This document shows, piece by piece, positions 27,438 to 35,147 of a stretch of 54,116 bases of DNA. A program made the position numbers and the translations under genes. This DNA is from Bacteroidales bacterium (lineage in GTDB: Bacteria > Bacteroidota > Bacteroidia > Bacteroidales > UBA10428). The notes beneath the pieces are model-generated. The model had not been told where the DNA came from. It saw only the letters and a list, made by a program, of their open reading frames with translations, and did no database searches. How positions within the stretch are numbered: position 1 is the first letter of the stretch; each line of letters starts with the position of its first letter. Location of the stretch: positions 1-54,116 of the forward strand of contig JAFGPB010000069.1 of assembly GCA_016926205.1 (NCBI GenBank), written 5' to 3'.

Positions 27438-28061
27438 ATGACCTATATTATTATTGCTTTCACCGCGCTAATCTCGATTCAGGCATTTAACAGAAGTGAC
27501 TGGTTCTCAAAGCTGCAGTTCAATGCATACCAGGTGTATCACAAGAACGAGTTATACAGGCTGATCACGCACGGATTCCTGCATGCAAACTGGACACACC
27601 TCATTGTGAACATGCTGGTCTTGTTTTTTTTTGGTCCCTATGCTGAAAAACAACTCAGGGTAATTTTGCCTGATGGTATTCAGCAATGGCATCAGCTGAT
27701 GTTCCTTTTCTTTTATCTGGCTTCAATTGTAGTGGCTTCCCTGATCACTCTTTTCAAGCAAAAGGAACAGGTTTGGTACAATGCAGTAGGAGCATCCGGG
27801 GCTGTATCAGCCATTATCTTTTTCTTCATTTTTTTCAATCCCTGGGAGATGATCTATTTTTATGGTATATTGCCTGTTCCGGGGATCATCATGGGTACTA
27901 TATACCTCGCGTACTCACACATTATGAGTAAAAGGGGTACAGACAACATCAACCATGATGCGCATTTTGTCGGTGCTGTATTTGGTTTCATCTTCCCGCT
28001 GTTCATCAACGTCAGGCTCATTTTTCTGTTTCTGGACAGGCTGCTGAGTTTTTCATTCTGA
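27438..28061 (+). CDS. Rhomboid family intramembrane serine protease
   Basis: This 207-residue membrane protein has the rhomboid architecture: THGFLHANWTHLIVNMLVLF with the conserved His-Asn pair in the second helix, the catalytic Ser at residue 120 in NAVGASGAVSA, and the catalytic His at residue 176 in INHDAHFVGAVFG. Six hydrophobic segments are visible. Rhomboids cleave transmembrane helices of substrate proteins; the substrate here is unknown. It follows holA by 10 bases and precedes the aminotransferase-like gene by 21 bases. Confidence 0.92.
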   Translation: MTYIIIAFTALISIQAFNRSDWFSKLQFNAYQVYHKNELYRLITHGFLHANWTHLIVNMLVLFFFGPYAEKQLRVILPDGIQQWHQLMFLFFYLASIVVASLITLFKQKEQVWYNAVGASGAVSAIIFFFIFFNPWEMIYFYGILPVPGIIMGTIYLAYSHIMSKRGTDNINHDAHFVGAVFGFIFPLFINVRLIFLFLDRLLSFSF

Positions 28062-28082
28062 GAACAAACATCTGGGATTCCG

Positions 28083-28955
28083 ATGCACGAATCAAAGTTT
28101 ATCTGTTATAACGGTGAATATCTGCATGCCGGTGAGCCATTACTCCATGCCGGCAACAGGGCTTTCCGGTTTCATGATACTGTATCTGAGGATATGCATG
28201 CATACGGTACGGAACCACAGTTTTTGGACTGGCATGTTGAAAGGCTTCTTTCAAATATGCAGTTGCTCTCAATGGAAATCCCCGTCCATTACAATGCGGA
28301 GGTATTCAGAACCTGCATCATAAAACTGCTCATGAAGAATCGTATTTTTGGCGGAGCGGCCGTTCATCTGGCTGTTTTTCGGGATTCTCCGGGATCTTTA
28401 ATACCTGAGCAAAATCATGTTTCATTTGTACTGGATTGCCACAAACTGGAAAACAACTTTTATGAACTGAATACGCAGGGATATGTCATTGATGTGTATC
28501 GACAGACCATACGATTCAGGAACAGGTTCTCATCCCTTTGGAATGCCAGTGCACAGCTCTTTATAATGGCAGGAATCCATAACCGTCAAAACGGACTCGA
28601 TGCATGTGTTCTGATCAACGAAAAAGGCGGAATTGTGGAATCCGCTGATTCCAATATCTTCCTTGTGAAGGACAGTTCGGTACTCACTCCTGGGATCGGT
28701 GAAGGATGCATTCCGGGAATCATACGGCGCGCAATGATTGAAATATGCGGGAAGGCTGGATTCCGGGTAAATGATCAGTGCATGCTTCCGATACAGGCCC
28801 TGGAAGATGCAGATGAAGTTTTTATGACCAATGCAATCAACGGCATCCGCTGGACAGGAGCCTATAAGCAAAAGCGGTACTATAAAAAGGCAGCACAATT
28901 GCTCCTGAAGCAATTAAATGAGTTCGCTTTTAATTTGCAGGGGAGTGCAAGGTAA
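28083..28955 (+). CDS. Class IV aminotransferase homologue lacking the PLP lysine
   Basis: This 290-residue protein has the fold of class IV PLP enzymes (branched-chain aminotransferase, D-amino acid aminotransferase and aminodeoxychorismate lyase). It matches in FYELNTQGYVIDVY, DACVLINEKGGIVESADSNI and GIGEGCIPGIIRRAM. Aligned by eye to PabC and BCAT, the position of the Schiff-base lysine is Trp153 (FSSLWNASAQ), 20 residues before the conserved Asp of LDACVL. The N-terminal motif NRAFRFHDTVSED also departs from the usual NRGFxYGDGxFET. It is probably not a normal transaminase. It is convergent with the next gene, with a 3-base gap. Confidence 0.82.
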   Translation: MHESKFICYNGEYLHAGEPLLHAGNRAFRFHDTVSEDMHAYGTEPQFLDWHVERLLSNMQLLSMEIPVHYNAEVFRTCIIKLLMKNRIFGGAAVHLAVFRDSPGSLIPEQNHVSFVLDCHKLENNFYELNTQGYVIDVYRQTIRFRNRFSSLWNASAQLFIMAGIHNRQNGLDACVLINEKGGIVESADSNIFLVKDSSVLTPGIGEGCIPGIIRRAMIEICGKAGFRVNDQCMLPIQALEDADEVFMTNAINGIRWTGAYKQKRYYKKAAQLLLKQLNEFAFNLQGSAR

Positions 28956-28958
28956 TGT

Positions 28959-29546
28959 TCAGTTCATCTGGGGGTTCTCGGGAAAATTAGCCCACATCTG
29001 ATATTTTGCGCCCATACGGTTTAGGGCTTTCTTCCAGAAGTGTTTATTCATGGGAGTCATGATTTCTTCAGGACTGATATCTGCAATGATCCATGAATTC
29101 TCTGTAAGCTCGTCATCGAGCTGATTGGATTGCCAGCCGCTGTAACCAAGGAAGAATCTTATGTTTGATGCATTGAGATTGCCGGACTCCAGCAGGCGTT
29201 TCACGACCTCAAAATCACCACCCCAGAATATGTTGTTCAGGACTTTAACGCTGCTGGGAATGATGTCTCCCATGGTATGAATATAGTGAAGTGTGTTGGT
29301 TTGAACCGGACCGCCAAGAGATACGGTGGCCTCAACATCCGGGAAATCATTCATGACCTCGTTGATCCTTATGTTCACCGGTTTGTTCAGAACAAAACCG
29401 ACCGTTCCTTCCTCAGAATGCTCGGTGAGAAGGACAATCGACCTTTTGAAGTAGTTGTCCATCAGAAAGGGTTCGGAAATCAGGACTCTTCCTTTCTGAG
29501 GTTTCAGTGTGTTCTCTGTCCGGAAAAAGTCATAATGAATCTGCAT
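28959..29546 (-). CDS. YqgE/AlgH family protein (UPF0301)
   Basis: This 195-residue protein belongs to UPF0301, with the typical KGRVLISEPFLMDNYFKRSI, GTVGFVLNKPVN and FFLGYSGWQSNQLDDEL motifs. The family is widespread and was named from AlgH of Pseudomonas; its biochemical role is not settled. Its last base is 3 bases from the end of the convergent aminotransferase-like gene. Its promoter should be in 29547-29620, where I see only AT-rich sequence. Confidence 0.92.
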   Translation of the reverse strand: MQIHYDFFRTENTLKPQKGRVLISEPFLMDNYFKRSIVLLTEHSEEGTVGFVLNKPVNIRINEVMNDFPDVEATVSLGGPVQTNTLHYIHTMGDIIPSSVKVLNNIFWGGDFEVVKRLLESGNLNASNIRFFLGYSGWQSNQLDDELTENSWIIADISPEEIMTPMNKHFWKKALNRMGAKYQMWANFPENPQMN

Positions 29547-29618
29547 GACTTGCTTTTATTTTAAAACAGATCACAAAATTCATTCCACAATAGGATACAG
29601 GTCTCAAAATTAATATAA

Positions 29619-29807
29619 ATGGATTTGATAAGAAAATATATGCCGGCGAATAATCATTACAAAGCTGTGTTTTGGTACGCGGATCTGAAAAAAACCAGTG
29701 AAATTTCAGGGAGAATGCTACGTGAATTCCAGGGCTTAAATGTCATATTATTGACCACGTATGTACACCAGATTTCCAGAAAGGTTAATTTTAGGTTTGT
29801 TAGTTAG
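29619..29807 (+). CDS. Possible small protein or small RNA ending at a strong terminator
   Basis: A 62-codon open frame (MDLIRKYMPANNHYKAVFWY at its start) ends 8 bases before a strong intrinsic terminator. The protein has no recognisable motif, and its composition is not clearly coding. The terminator implies that a plus-strand transcript ends here, so this stretch holds either a small gene or a non-coding RNA of up to about 230 bases. No other plus-strand gene lies between 28955 and 34044. Confidence 0.25.
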   Translation: MDLIRKYMPANNHYKAVFWYADLKKTSEISGRMLREFQGLNVILLTTYVHQISRKVNFRFVS

Positions 29808-29815
29808 GAGTAATT

Positions 29816-29849
29816 GGGGGTGGGGACGCTCGTCCGGCCCCCTTTTTTT
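29816..29849 (+). terminator. Strong intrinsic terminator without an assigned gene
   Basis: GGGGG at 29816-29820 pairs with CCCCC at 29838-29842. GGAC and GTCC form the inner stem around a short GCTC loop, and seven Ts follow at 29843-29849. The T run is on the plus strand, so it does not serve the minus-strand genes on either side. Confidence 0.8.
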
Positions 29850-29863
29850 ATGAACCGATTTCT

Positions 29864-30121
29864 CTAAATCTGTTTCCTGCTTTCTTTCAAGTCTGGTATC
29901 AGCTGTTCAGGATCCAGAAACACAGATGTTACCTTCTTCCGGCATCTTCTTTTTTCATTGCATTGCGGACAGGTCAGTCCAAGTCGGTTCATGTTCCTGT
30001 TTTTACCGACTTCCGTTTCAGGGAAGGCTCTCCTGAAGAAGAATATGTTAATACCCAGCATCAGGAATGTAAGGGTGACAAGCACTACCGCGACTGCAAG
30101 CAAATGAATCATTGTCTGCAC
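29864..30121 (-). CDS. Small membrane protein with C-terminal Cys motif
   Basis: The 85-residue product has one N-terminal transmembrane helix (MIHLLAVAVVLVTLTFLMLG), then FFFRRAFPETEVGKNRNMNR and a Cys pair in LTCPQCNEKRRCRKK. Similar short membrane proteins with a PxTxVG(K/N) motif and a Cys cluster are frequent in Bacteroidota, but I know of no function. It lies alone between a terminator and a 252-base gap (30122-30373), in which I see only a weak 5-bp hairpin at 30344-30358. Confidence 0.65.
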   Translation of the reverse strand: MQTMIHLLAVAVVLVTLTFLMLGINIFFFRRAFPETEVGKNRNMNRLGLTCPQCNEKRRCRKKVTSVFLDPEQLIPDLKESRKQI

Positions 30122-30373
30122 CTTTTATTGTTCCAAATATACAGAAATAACCTGTATGCTGCCAAATTTCCCATAGGATAACTGAAATCATCCATGGCAA
30201 ACTCCGATACGACGGTCCATTTTATGTAAAAGAAAATTGCAGTTTTTGTATTGTATTGACAGATTTGCTCTGGATGATCAGGAATACGCTCCCGGACACC
30301 CTTTTTAATGTGCAAAAGTTGCGTGTAATGATAAATTTATTTGTACCCGTACCGGGTATTTTACACTGCTATG

Positions 30374-31438
30374 TTATATATCCTTTGCTTTGTTAAAAGC
30401 GATGGCTTTCAGCAGCCACCTGGGAAGGGCTTTTTCCGGTTTGCGTTTTCTGAGGTTGAGGTACCAGCCAAATTTTTTCAGAATTGGAATTTTGTGGGTC
30501 TCGACGAATTCGATCAGGGTACCATCAGGATCCTCAGTATATGCAAATGATCCTGCAGCCTCTCCCATATCGAAACTGTGGTCGACATCCACCGTAAAAG
30601 GGAATCCCTTTTCCTTGCATTCCTCACGCAATGGTTTCATTCCACGGATGTCAAAACAAAGGTGGATGAATCCGAGGTCTCCCCAGTAACGTTCGCTGTA
30701 TATTTTCTGAGCCTGCCGGTCCAGTACCTGGACCAGCTCAATTTCGCTCGTCCCGAAAACCGGACTGAAAGCACCCAGTCGCGGTTTGCTGTGCCGCAGG
30801 AGCATCCTCCGGAATTGTGAGTTTCCTCCCGGCAGACTGGCATATTCACCAAATACGGTTGTTTCATCAAACATTACCTGGTCATAACCCAGAATGCTGC
30901 TGTAAAAATCAAAAGAACGCTCTATGTCGGCCACTCCGATTACAGCACCATACGCTGCGCCCGTGGGTTTCTTCTCATTTTTGAACCATGTGATGCTTGT
31001 GACAAGCTGGAAGATATTACCGTACGGATCTTTTACATAAAAGTGCTCCTTACCGCGCGGATCACGCAAAATACCACTCAGCATTTCCGCATGATTGGAT
31101 TTGAGAAAAGCGTGGGCTTCTCTGGCATCCCTGCACTTGATCTTGGCAGCAAAGATCCCGAGATCACCCAGTTGAATTTCAAATGACGGAGAGAGCGGTT
31201 TACGTTCGACATATTGCCAGATCTCAAAACCTCCTCCGCCCTGAAGGTTCAGCGCAAGGGCTGCATGCCTCTTTTGCGGTTTCCCTCCCGTATAGGGCAG
31301 CATGTGTTCAGCGACGGCAGCTTCTTCAAACATGCGGATATCCACTCCGAAACTTTGCTTATACCATTTCCAGGCTTCTCTCATTTTGGGGACCCCGATT
31401 CCAATCTGCTGAATCCCGCTGATCACTTTCTCCTTCAT
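30374..31438 (-). CDS. VOC superfamily protein with two glyoxalase/dioxygenase-like domains
   Basis: This 354-residue protein contains two VOC modules. The first (about residues 5-155) begins IQQIGIGVPKMREAWKWYKQ, and the second (about 160-320) has VIGVADIERSFDFYSSILGY and LGFIHLCFDIRGMKPLREEC, ending with DPDGTLIEFVETHKIPI. The His and Glu metal-ligand positions in the second module (FIHLCFD and LIEFVE) look intact. The two-domain arrangement resembles 4-hydroxyphenylpyruvate dioxygenase and fosfomycin/glyoxalase relatives, but the substrate cannot be assigned. It is the last of three minus-strand genes after the PlsC-like and SDR genes, with a 163-base gap that shows nothing clear. Confidence 0.82.
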   Translation of the reverse strand: MKEKVISGIQQIGIGVPKMREAWKWYKQSFGVDIRMFEEAAVAEHMLPYTGGKPQKRHAALALNLQGGGGFEIWQYVERKPLSPSFEIQLGDLGIFAAKIKCRDAREAHAFLKSNHAEMLSGILRDPRGKEHFYVKDPYGNIFQLVTSITWFKNEKKPTGAAYGAVIGVADIERSFDFYSSILGYDQVMFDETTVFGEYASLPGGNSQFRRMLLRHSKPRLGAFSPVFGTSEIELVQVLDRQAQKIYSERYWGDLGFIHLCFDIRGMKPLREECKEKGFPFTVDVDHSFDMGEAAGSFAYTEDPDGTLIEFVETHKIPILKKFGWYLNLRKRKPEKALPRWLLKAIAFNKAKDI

Positions 31439-31601
31439 AATTGATTTTTTGACTTGTTATCTGCTGATTTGATGATTATGTGTTTTGGGTGTGTGTAGGC
31501 ATTTGAAAAATGACTTGACCTTAGATTCTTCCTCAACCAAGGGGTGAATATTTCACTTTTCATTGAATAAAGTTTCCTTATCAATGATCAGCTTTTGTCA
31601 T

Positions 31602-32399
31602 CTATGTCGGACTTACCCGTGTAACAATCTGGTAATACAACTGGGGACAGATCCGCTTAATCACAAGCAACAATGTTTCAGATTTTCCGATAAATACTTC
31701 TTTTCTATTGCATTCTACTGAACGGCGGATGATCCTCGCGCACCTTGCAACTGAAATGCCATGCTTCTGATTCCTGTCCATAATCCCGTGTTCCGCACCA
31801 TTCCCTGTCAGGGCGCGCAGGGATAATTCAGTATTGATCCTGCCCGGACATACAATCGTTATCCGGATATTCCGGCCGTTCAATTCAGCCCTGAGTGATT
31901 CAAAAAATCCGATCAGCGCATGCTTTGATGCTGAATATGCTGTTCGCATGCGGAAACCGAATTTGCCGGCCATGCTGCTCATCACAACAATATGGCCGCT
32001 TCCACTGGCGATCATCCATGGCAGTAAGGCTTTGGTGAGAATTACAGCCCCAAAAAAATTGATCTCAAAAATCCGGCGGTCAACTTCAACCTGTGTATCC
32101 ACGGCATAGGATCTCTGGCTTACACCTGCATTGTTGATCAGGATATCAACGCGGGGCAGAAGCTTTTTGATTTCACTTACTGCCTGTTGGATCTCATCTG
32201 GTCGGGTAATGTCAAAGGGCATGATGTAACAACGTCCTTTTTCCACAGCTTCAAATTTGTTTCGGATCTCTTCCAGCATTCCGTGATTGGGTGCAGAGAG
32301 AATTAACGTCGCGCCATGATTGAACAGCTCCTTTGCCAAAGCTTCACCGATACCAGATGAAGCTCCTGTTATCCAGACTGTTTTATCCTTTACTTTCAT
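31602..32399 (-). CDS. Short-chain dehydrogenase/reductase
   Basis: This 265-residue protein is a classical SDR. It has the NAD(P)-binding TGASSGIGEALAKELF at the N-terminus, ILINNAGVSQRS near residue 90, and the catalytic Ser and the YxxxK motif in VVMSSMAGKFGFRMRTAYSASK. The C-terminal part, VIKRICPQLYYQIVTRVSPT, resembles membrane-associated SDRs of the DltE/DHRS7 type. Its ATG overlaps the stop codon of the upstream acyltransferase gene (ATGA), which implies translational coupling. A role in lipid metabolism is therefore plausible, but this is inference. Confidence 0.9.
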   Translation of the reverse strand: MKVKDKTVWITGASSGIGEALAKELFNHGATLILSAPNHGMLEEIRNKFEAVEKGRCYIMPFDITRPDEIQQAVSEIKKLLPRVDILINNAGVSQRSYAVDTQVEVDRRIFEINFFGAVILTKALLPWMIASGSGHIVVMSSMAGKFGFRMRTAYSASKHALIGFFESLRAELNGRNIRITIVCPGRINTELSLRALTGNGAEHGIMDRNQKHGISVARCARIIRRSVECNRKEVFIGKSETLLLVIKRICPQLYYQIVTRVSPT

Positions 32400-33766
32400 G
32401 ATTCAGTTTGACTTCCTGTGATTGCCCCCATCTGATCAAAAACTGATCTTCTGTACTTTTTCAGCTCCAGGATCTTTCTGTTTCCTTTCTTAACCATAAG
32501 GGAATAGCGGATCTTTGCCCGCAATTTTTTAAGGTATAGGGTATAATGAAATGAAAAAATTCCTGCAAACGGCATCAGCACGATGTAAGCGATCTTGACC
32601 CAGAGAGGCCATCCCAGCAATGCGATGATGACAGCAATAACAATATACATCACCGGAAATGCAATCATACCGATGACATATTTGAAGGAACTGTGAAACT
32701 GCGGGTCTTTGATTCCCCTGGTTCGTGATCCCGTAAAAGCATAGGGGATGTAATTGTTAATGAATCCGAACAGGAACACCGGCAACAGGATGACTGAGCA
32801 GGTCACTCCCGCAGCAAGCTGAAATCCGGGATATTTTTCCTTCCGCAATACCCAGTCGCGCAGATTCAGTTTGTTTAATCCGGACTGATAATCAGACACG
32901 ACAGCATCAAGCTGCCTGATCCTTTCAGGATTGCTCCGCAGCGATTCATCAAGCATCTGTATCATGATTTTATCCGCCCTGAACCTGTCGGACAGGGAAT
33001 TGCCCTGGATACCCAGCGTTTTTCTCATCCATTCGTTACAGATCTTCCGGAGGTTCATATACAGCTCATAGTACTCCTCAGGCTGAATGTCGATCATCAG
33101 TTTTCTCAGCACGGATGCAAAGTCTTCTTTCAGACTGTTAATTCCGGAAACAGGATTCTCATTGTAAAGGTTATAATAGGAACCGACTTCAATGGGTTTG
33201 CCGACATTGACAAACAGCGTGCTGCGAAAATTCTGATAATGGCCGTAATCAATACCAACGGGAATGATTTTCACCCCCGGCTGATCCTTATAGTCTTCCT
33301 GTGCCATAAATGCAATTCGGAACAGGCCTTTGACCAGATTCCTGAGTCTTCTTCTGTCACCATGGTTTCCTTCAGGAAACAGGACAAGAGGATTCTTCCT
33401 GTTGCGCAACACCTGTATGGTTTTTTCAAATACCTGATCGTTTCTTTTAACATTGTCAATGCCGTCGCGAATTCTGTAAATAGGCATGATGTTGAGATAC
33501 GTGAGAAACCGGATTATTAGTTTTCCCTTGAAGATATCGGCACGGGCAAGAAAAACATTCTGGAACTCTCCGGCGCATACCAGGACCATTGCATCCATCA
33601 GTGCGTTCTGATGGTTGGGGGCCAGGATCACAGGTTCATTTAATGGTATGTTCTGCAGACCGGTAACGGAAATTTTTCTGTAAAAAATACGGAAAGCGAG
33701 TTTTGCGTAACGTTGCAGCAACCAGTAGTCTAAAGCCCACTCATCAATACTTTTTCTTCGGAACAC
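32396..33766 (-). CDS. 1-acyl-glycerol-3-phosphate acyltransferase-like protein (PlsC family)
   Basis: The protein of about 456 residues carries the PlsC acyltransferase domain in its first half: the H(x4)D catalytic motif in LAPNHQNALMDAMVL, RIRDGIDNVKRNDQVFEK, and LFPEGNHGDRRRL. Two to three hydrophobic segments follow in the second half (LAAGVTCSVILLPVFLFGF and VMYIVIAVIIALLGWPLWV). It probably acylates lysophosphatidate or a related lipid at the membrane. No ATG is available near the N-terminus. The GTG at 33766 is chosen because a perfect -7 box lies at 33789-33796 and would place the transcript start at about 33782; a TTG at 33823 opens the frame further upstream. Confidence 0.82.
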   Translation of the reverse strand: MFRRKSIDEWALDYWLLQRYAKLAFRIFYRKISVTGLQNIPLNEPVILAPNHQNALMDAMVLVCAGEFQNVFLARADIFKGKLIIRFLTYLNIMPIYRIRDGIDNVKRNDQVFEKTIQVLRNRKNPLVLFPEGNHGDRRRLRNLVKGLFRIAFMAQEDYKDQPGVKIIPVGIDYGHYQNFRSTLFVNVGKPIEVGSYYNLYNENPVSGINSLKEDFASVLRKLMIDIQPEEYYELYMNLRKICNEWMRKTLGIQGNSLSDRFRADKIMIQMLDESLRSNPERIRQLDAVVSDYQSGLNKLNLRDWVLRKEKYPGFQLAAGVTCSVILLPVFLFGFINNYIPYAFTGSRTRGIKDPQFHSSFKYVIGMIAFPVMYIVIAVIIALLGWPLWVKIAYIVLMPFAGIFSFHYTLYLKKLRAKIRYSLMVKKGNRKILELKKYRRSVFDQMGAITGSQTES

Positions 33767-33788
33767 CAATTCAAATTTGTAATCCACA

Positions 33789-33796
33789 CAAAGGTA
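33789..33796 (-). promoter_or_regulatory. Candidate -7 promoter element for the PlsC-SDR cluster
   Basis: Read on the minus strand, TACCTTTG is an exact TAnnTTTG match just upstream of the chosen start of the acyltransferase gene. A TTG lies 24 bases further upstream, which is longer than ideal. Confidence 0.4.
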
Positions 33797-33891
33797 ATAT
33801 AATATAAGAAAATGTAAAATCAAGAAATCATTCCGGTGAACAGTCTGACCGGATCATTGTTATTGTCATGCATTGATTCGTCATGTACTTT

Positions 33892-33912
33892 TTCTGTATA
33901 TCTTTGATATAC
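33892..33912 (+). promoter_or_regulatory. Candidate promoter box inside a palindrome before the sigma factor gene
   Basis: TATCTTTG at 33899-33906 matches the -7 consensus. It sits within a perfect inverted repeat GTATATC-TTT-GATATAC, so a regulator could bind the same bases. It is about 140 bases upstream of the ECF sigma gene. No TTG is seen at the ideal -33 spacing. Confidence 0.35.
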
Positions 33913-34043
33913 AAATTATATGCCTGTACATGCAACTGTTGCAGAAAAGCGTTGTCATTATGATAAAAAAACAACGAAAGATTGCGGGATTTGCAGGTGA
34001 TTGATACCAAATATCGGAATACAGACATATTGAAACAATCTGC

Positions 34044-34580
34044 GTGGCATCATATCACGAAATACACAGGGAGATCATCGAACTGAGCAAAGCCGGCAAT
34101 TCAAAGGCTCAGAAACAGCTTTACCAATTGTATGCAAAAGCCATGTTTAATATCTGTTACCGTATGATGAACAACCACGAGGAGGCTGAAGACATGCTGC
34201 AGGAATCTTTTACGGAGGCATTCCTGAAACTCGACACTTTTCGCTTTGAGTCATCATTCGGCGCCTGGCTGAAGCGGATCACCATTAACAAATGCATTAA
34301 TACGCTTAAAAAAAGAAGAACCAGCCTGATTGCAGAGGAACATCTTCCGGACAGGTCTTCGGATGAGGTACCCGATGAAGAAATTCCGGGATTGACCGTC
34401 AACAGGATTCAGAAGGCAATGCAACAGCTTCCCGAAGGATATCGTGTTGTTTTCTCACTGTACATCCTGGAGGGATATGATCATGGTGAGATCTCTCAAA
34501 TACTGGGCATATCGGAGGCAACATCAAAATCACAGTACTCCAGGGCAAAAAAACGCATAAAAGAACTTTTAAAAAAATGA
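34044..34580 (+). CDS. ECF-type RNA polymerase sigma factor
   Basis: This 178-residue protein is an extracytoplasmic-function sigma factor. Region 2 is visible as AMFNICYRMMNNHEEAEDML and SFTEAFLKLDTFRFES, and region 4 as MQQLPEGYRVVFSLYILEGY followed by the helix-turn-helix ISQILGISEATSKSQYSRAK. The only plausible start is a GTG at 34044. It is followed 3 bases after its stop by a gene for a single-span membrane protein that has the position and topology of an anti-sigma factor. Its targets may include the outer-membrane genes downstream. Confidence 0.92.
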   Translation: MASYHEIHREIIELSKAGNSKAQKQLYQLYAKAMFNICYRMMNNHEEAEDMLQESFTEAFLKLDTFRFESSFGAWLKRITINKCINTLKKRRTSLIAEEHLPDRSSDEVPDEEIPGLTVNRIQKAMQQLPEGYRVVFSLYILEGYDHGEISQILGISEATSKSQYSRAKKRIKELLKK

Positions 34581-34583
34581 TCC

Positions 34584-35147
34584 ATGCCGGACAGACTTGA
34601 AAAATACATAAGAAAGAACCGTGATCAGTTTGATCAATATGAACCCGATCCCGGCATCTGGAAAAAAATCGAGCTGAGCATCCGGCCGAAATCAAGAAAG
34701 GACTGGCGCATTGTGTTGATCCGGGCAGCAGGAGTTGCCGCAATATTCGTTCTGGTATTCCTGATCAGTGAATTCATTCACCGGGACAGGAAAGTAGAGC
34801 TGCAAACCAGGTGGTTTGGAAAAAGAAATAAGGAAATAGTGATTCCGGAGTTAAAGGAAGCTGAAGCATATTACGCAAGTATCGTCAATGAAAAGCTGGA
34901 GCAGATGAGGTCTCTGATAACGGATCATCCCGATATTGAGAAAGAGCTGCAATATGATTTTTCCGAACTTGACAGCATGTATCTGGAATTAAAAGATGAC
35001 CTGAGGGATAATGTTGCCAGTCAGGAGGTCATTAATGCAATTATTGAAAATTACAGGCTCAGGATTGACATACTCGAAGACATACTTATGGAACTCGATC
35101 CGGAATATTATGTTGCTGAACCTAAAAAGAAAGAATATGATTTATAG
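34584..35147 (+). CDS. Single-span membrane protein, probable anti-sigma factor
   Basis: This 187-residue protein has a 42-residue cytoplasmic N-terminus (MPDRLEKYIRKNRDQFDQYE), one transmembrane helix (about residues 43-65, IVLIRAAGVAAIFVLVFLI) and a 120-residue periplasmic part predicted to be helical. The HxxxCxxC motif of zinc-binding anti-sigma factors is absent. The assignment rests on position, 3 bases after the ECF sigma gene, and on topology. It overlaps the next gene by 11 bases. Anti-sigma activity is inferred, not seen. Confidence 0.65.
   Translation: MPDRLEKYIRKNRDQFDQYEPDPGIWKKIELSIRPKSRKDWRIVLIRAAGVAAIFVLVFLISEFIHRDRKVELQTRWFGKRNKEIVIPELKEAEAYYASIVNEKLEQMRSLITDHPDIEKELQYDFSELDSMYLELKDDLRDNVASQEVINAIIENYRLRIDILEDILMELDPEYYVAEPKKKEYDL

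Noticed and set aside
30344-30358. 5-bp hairpin TACCC/GGGTA as terminator of the VOC gene
   Set aside because: The stem is too short and there is no T run on the minus strand beyond a weak AT-rich stretch.
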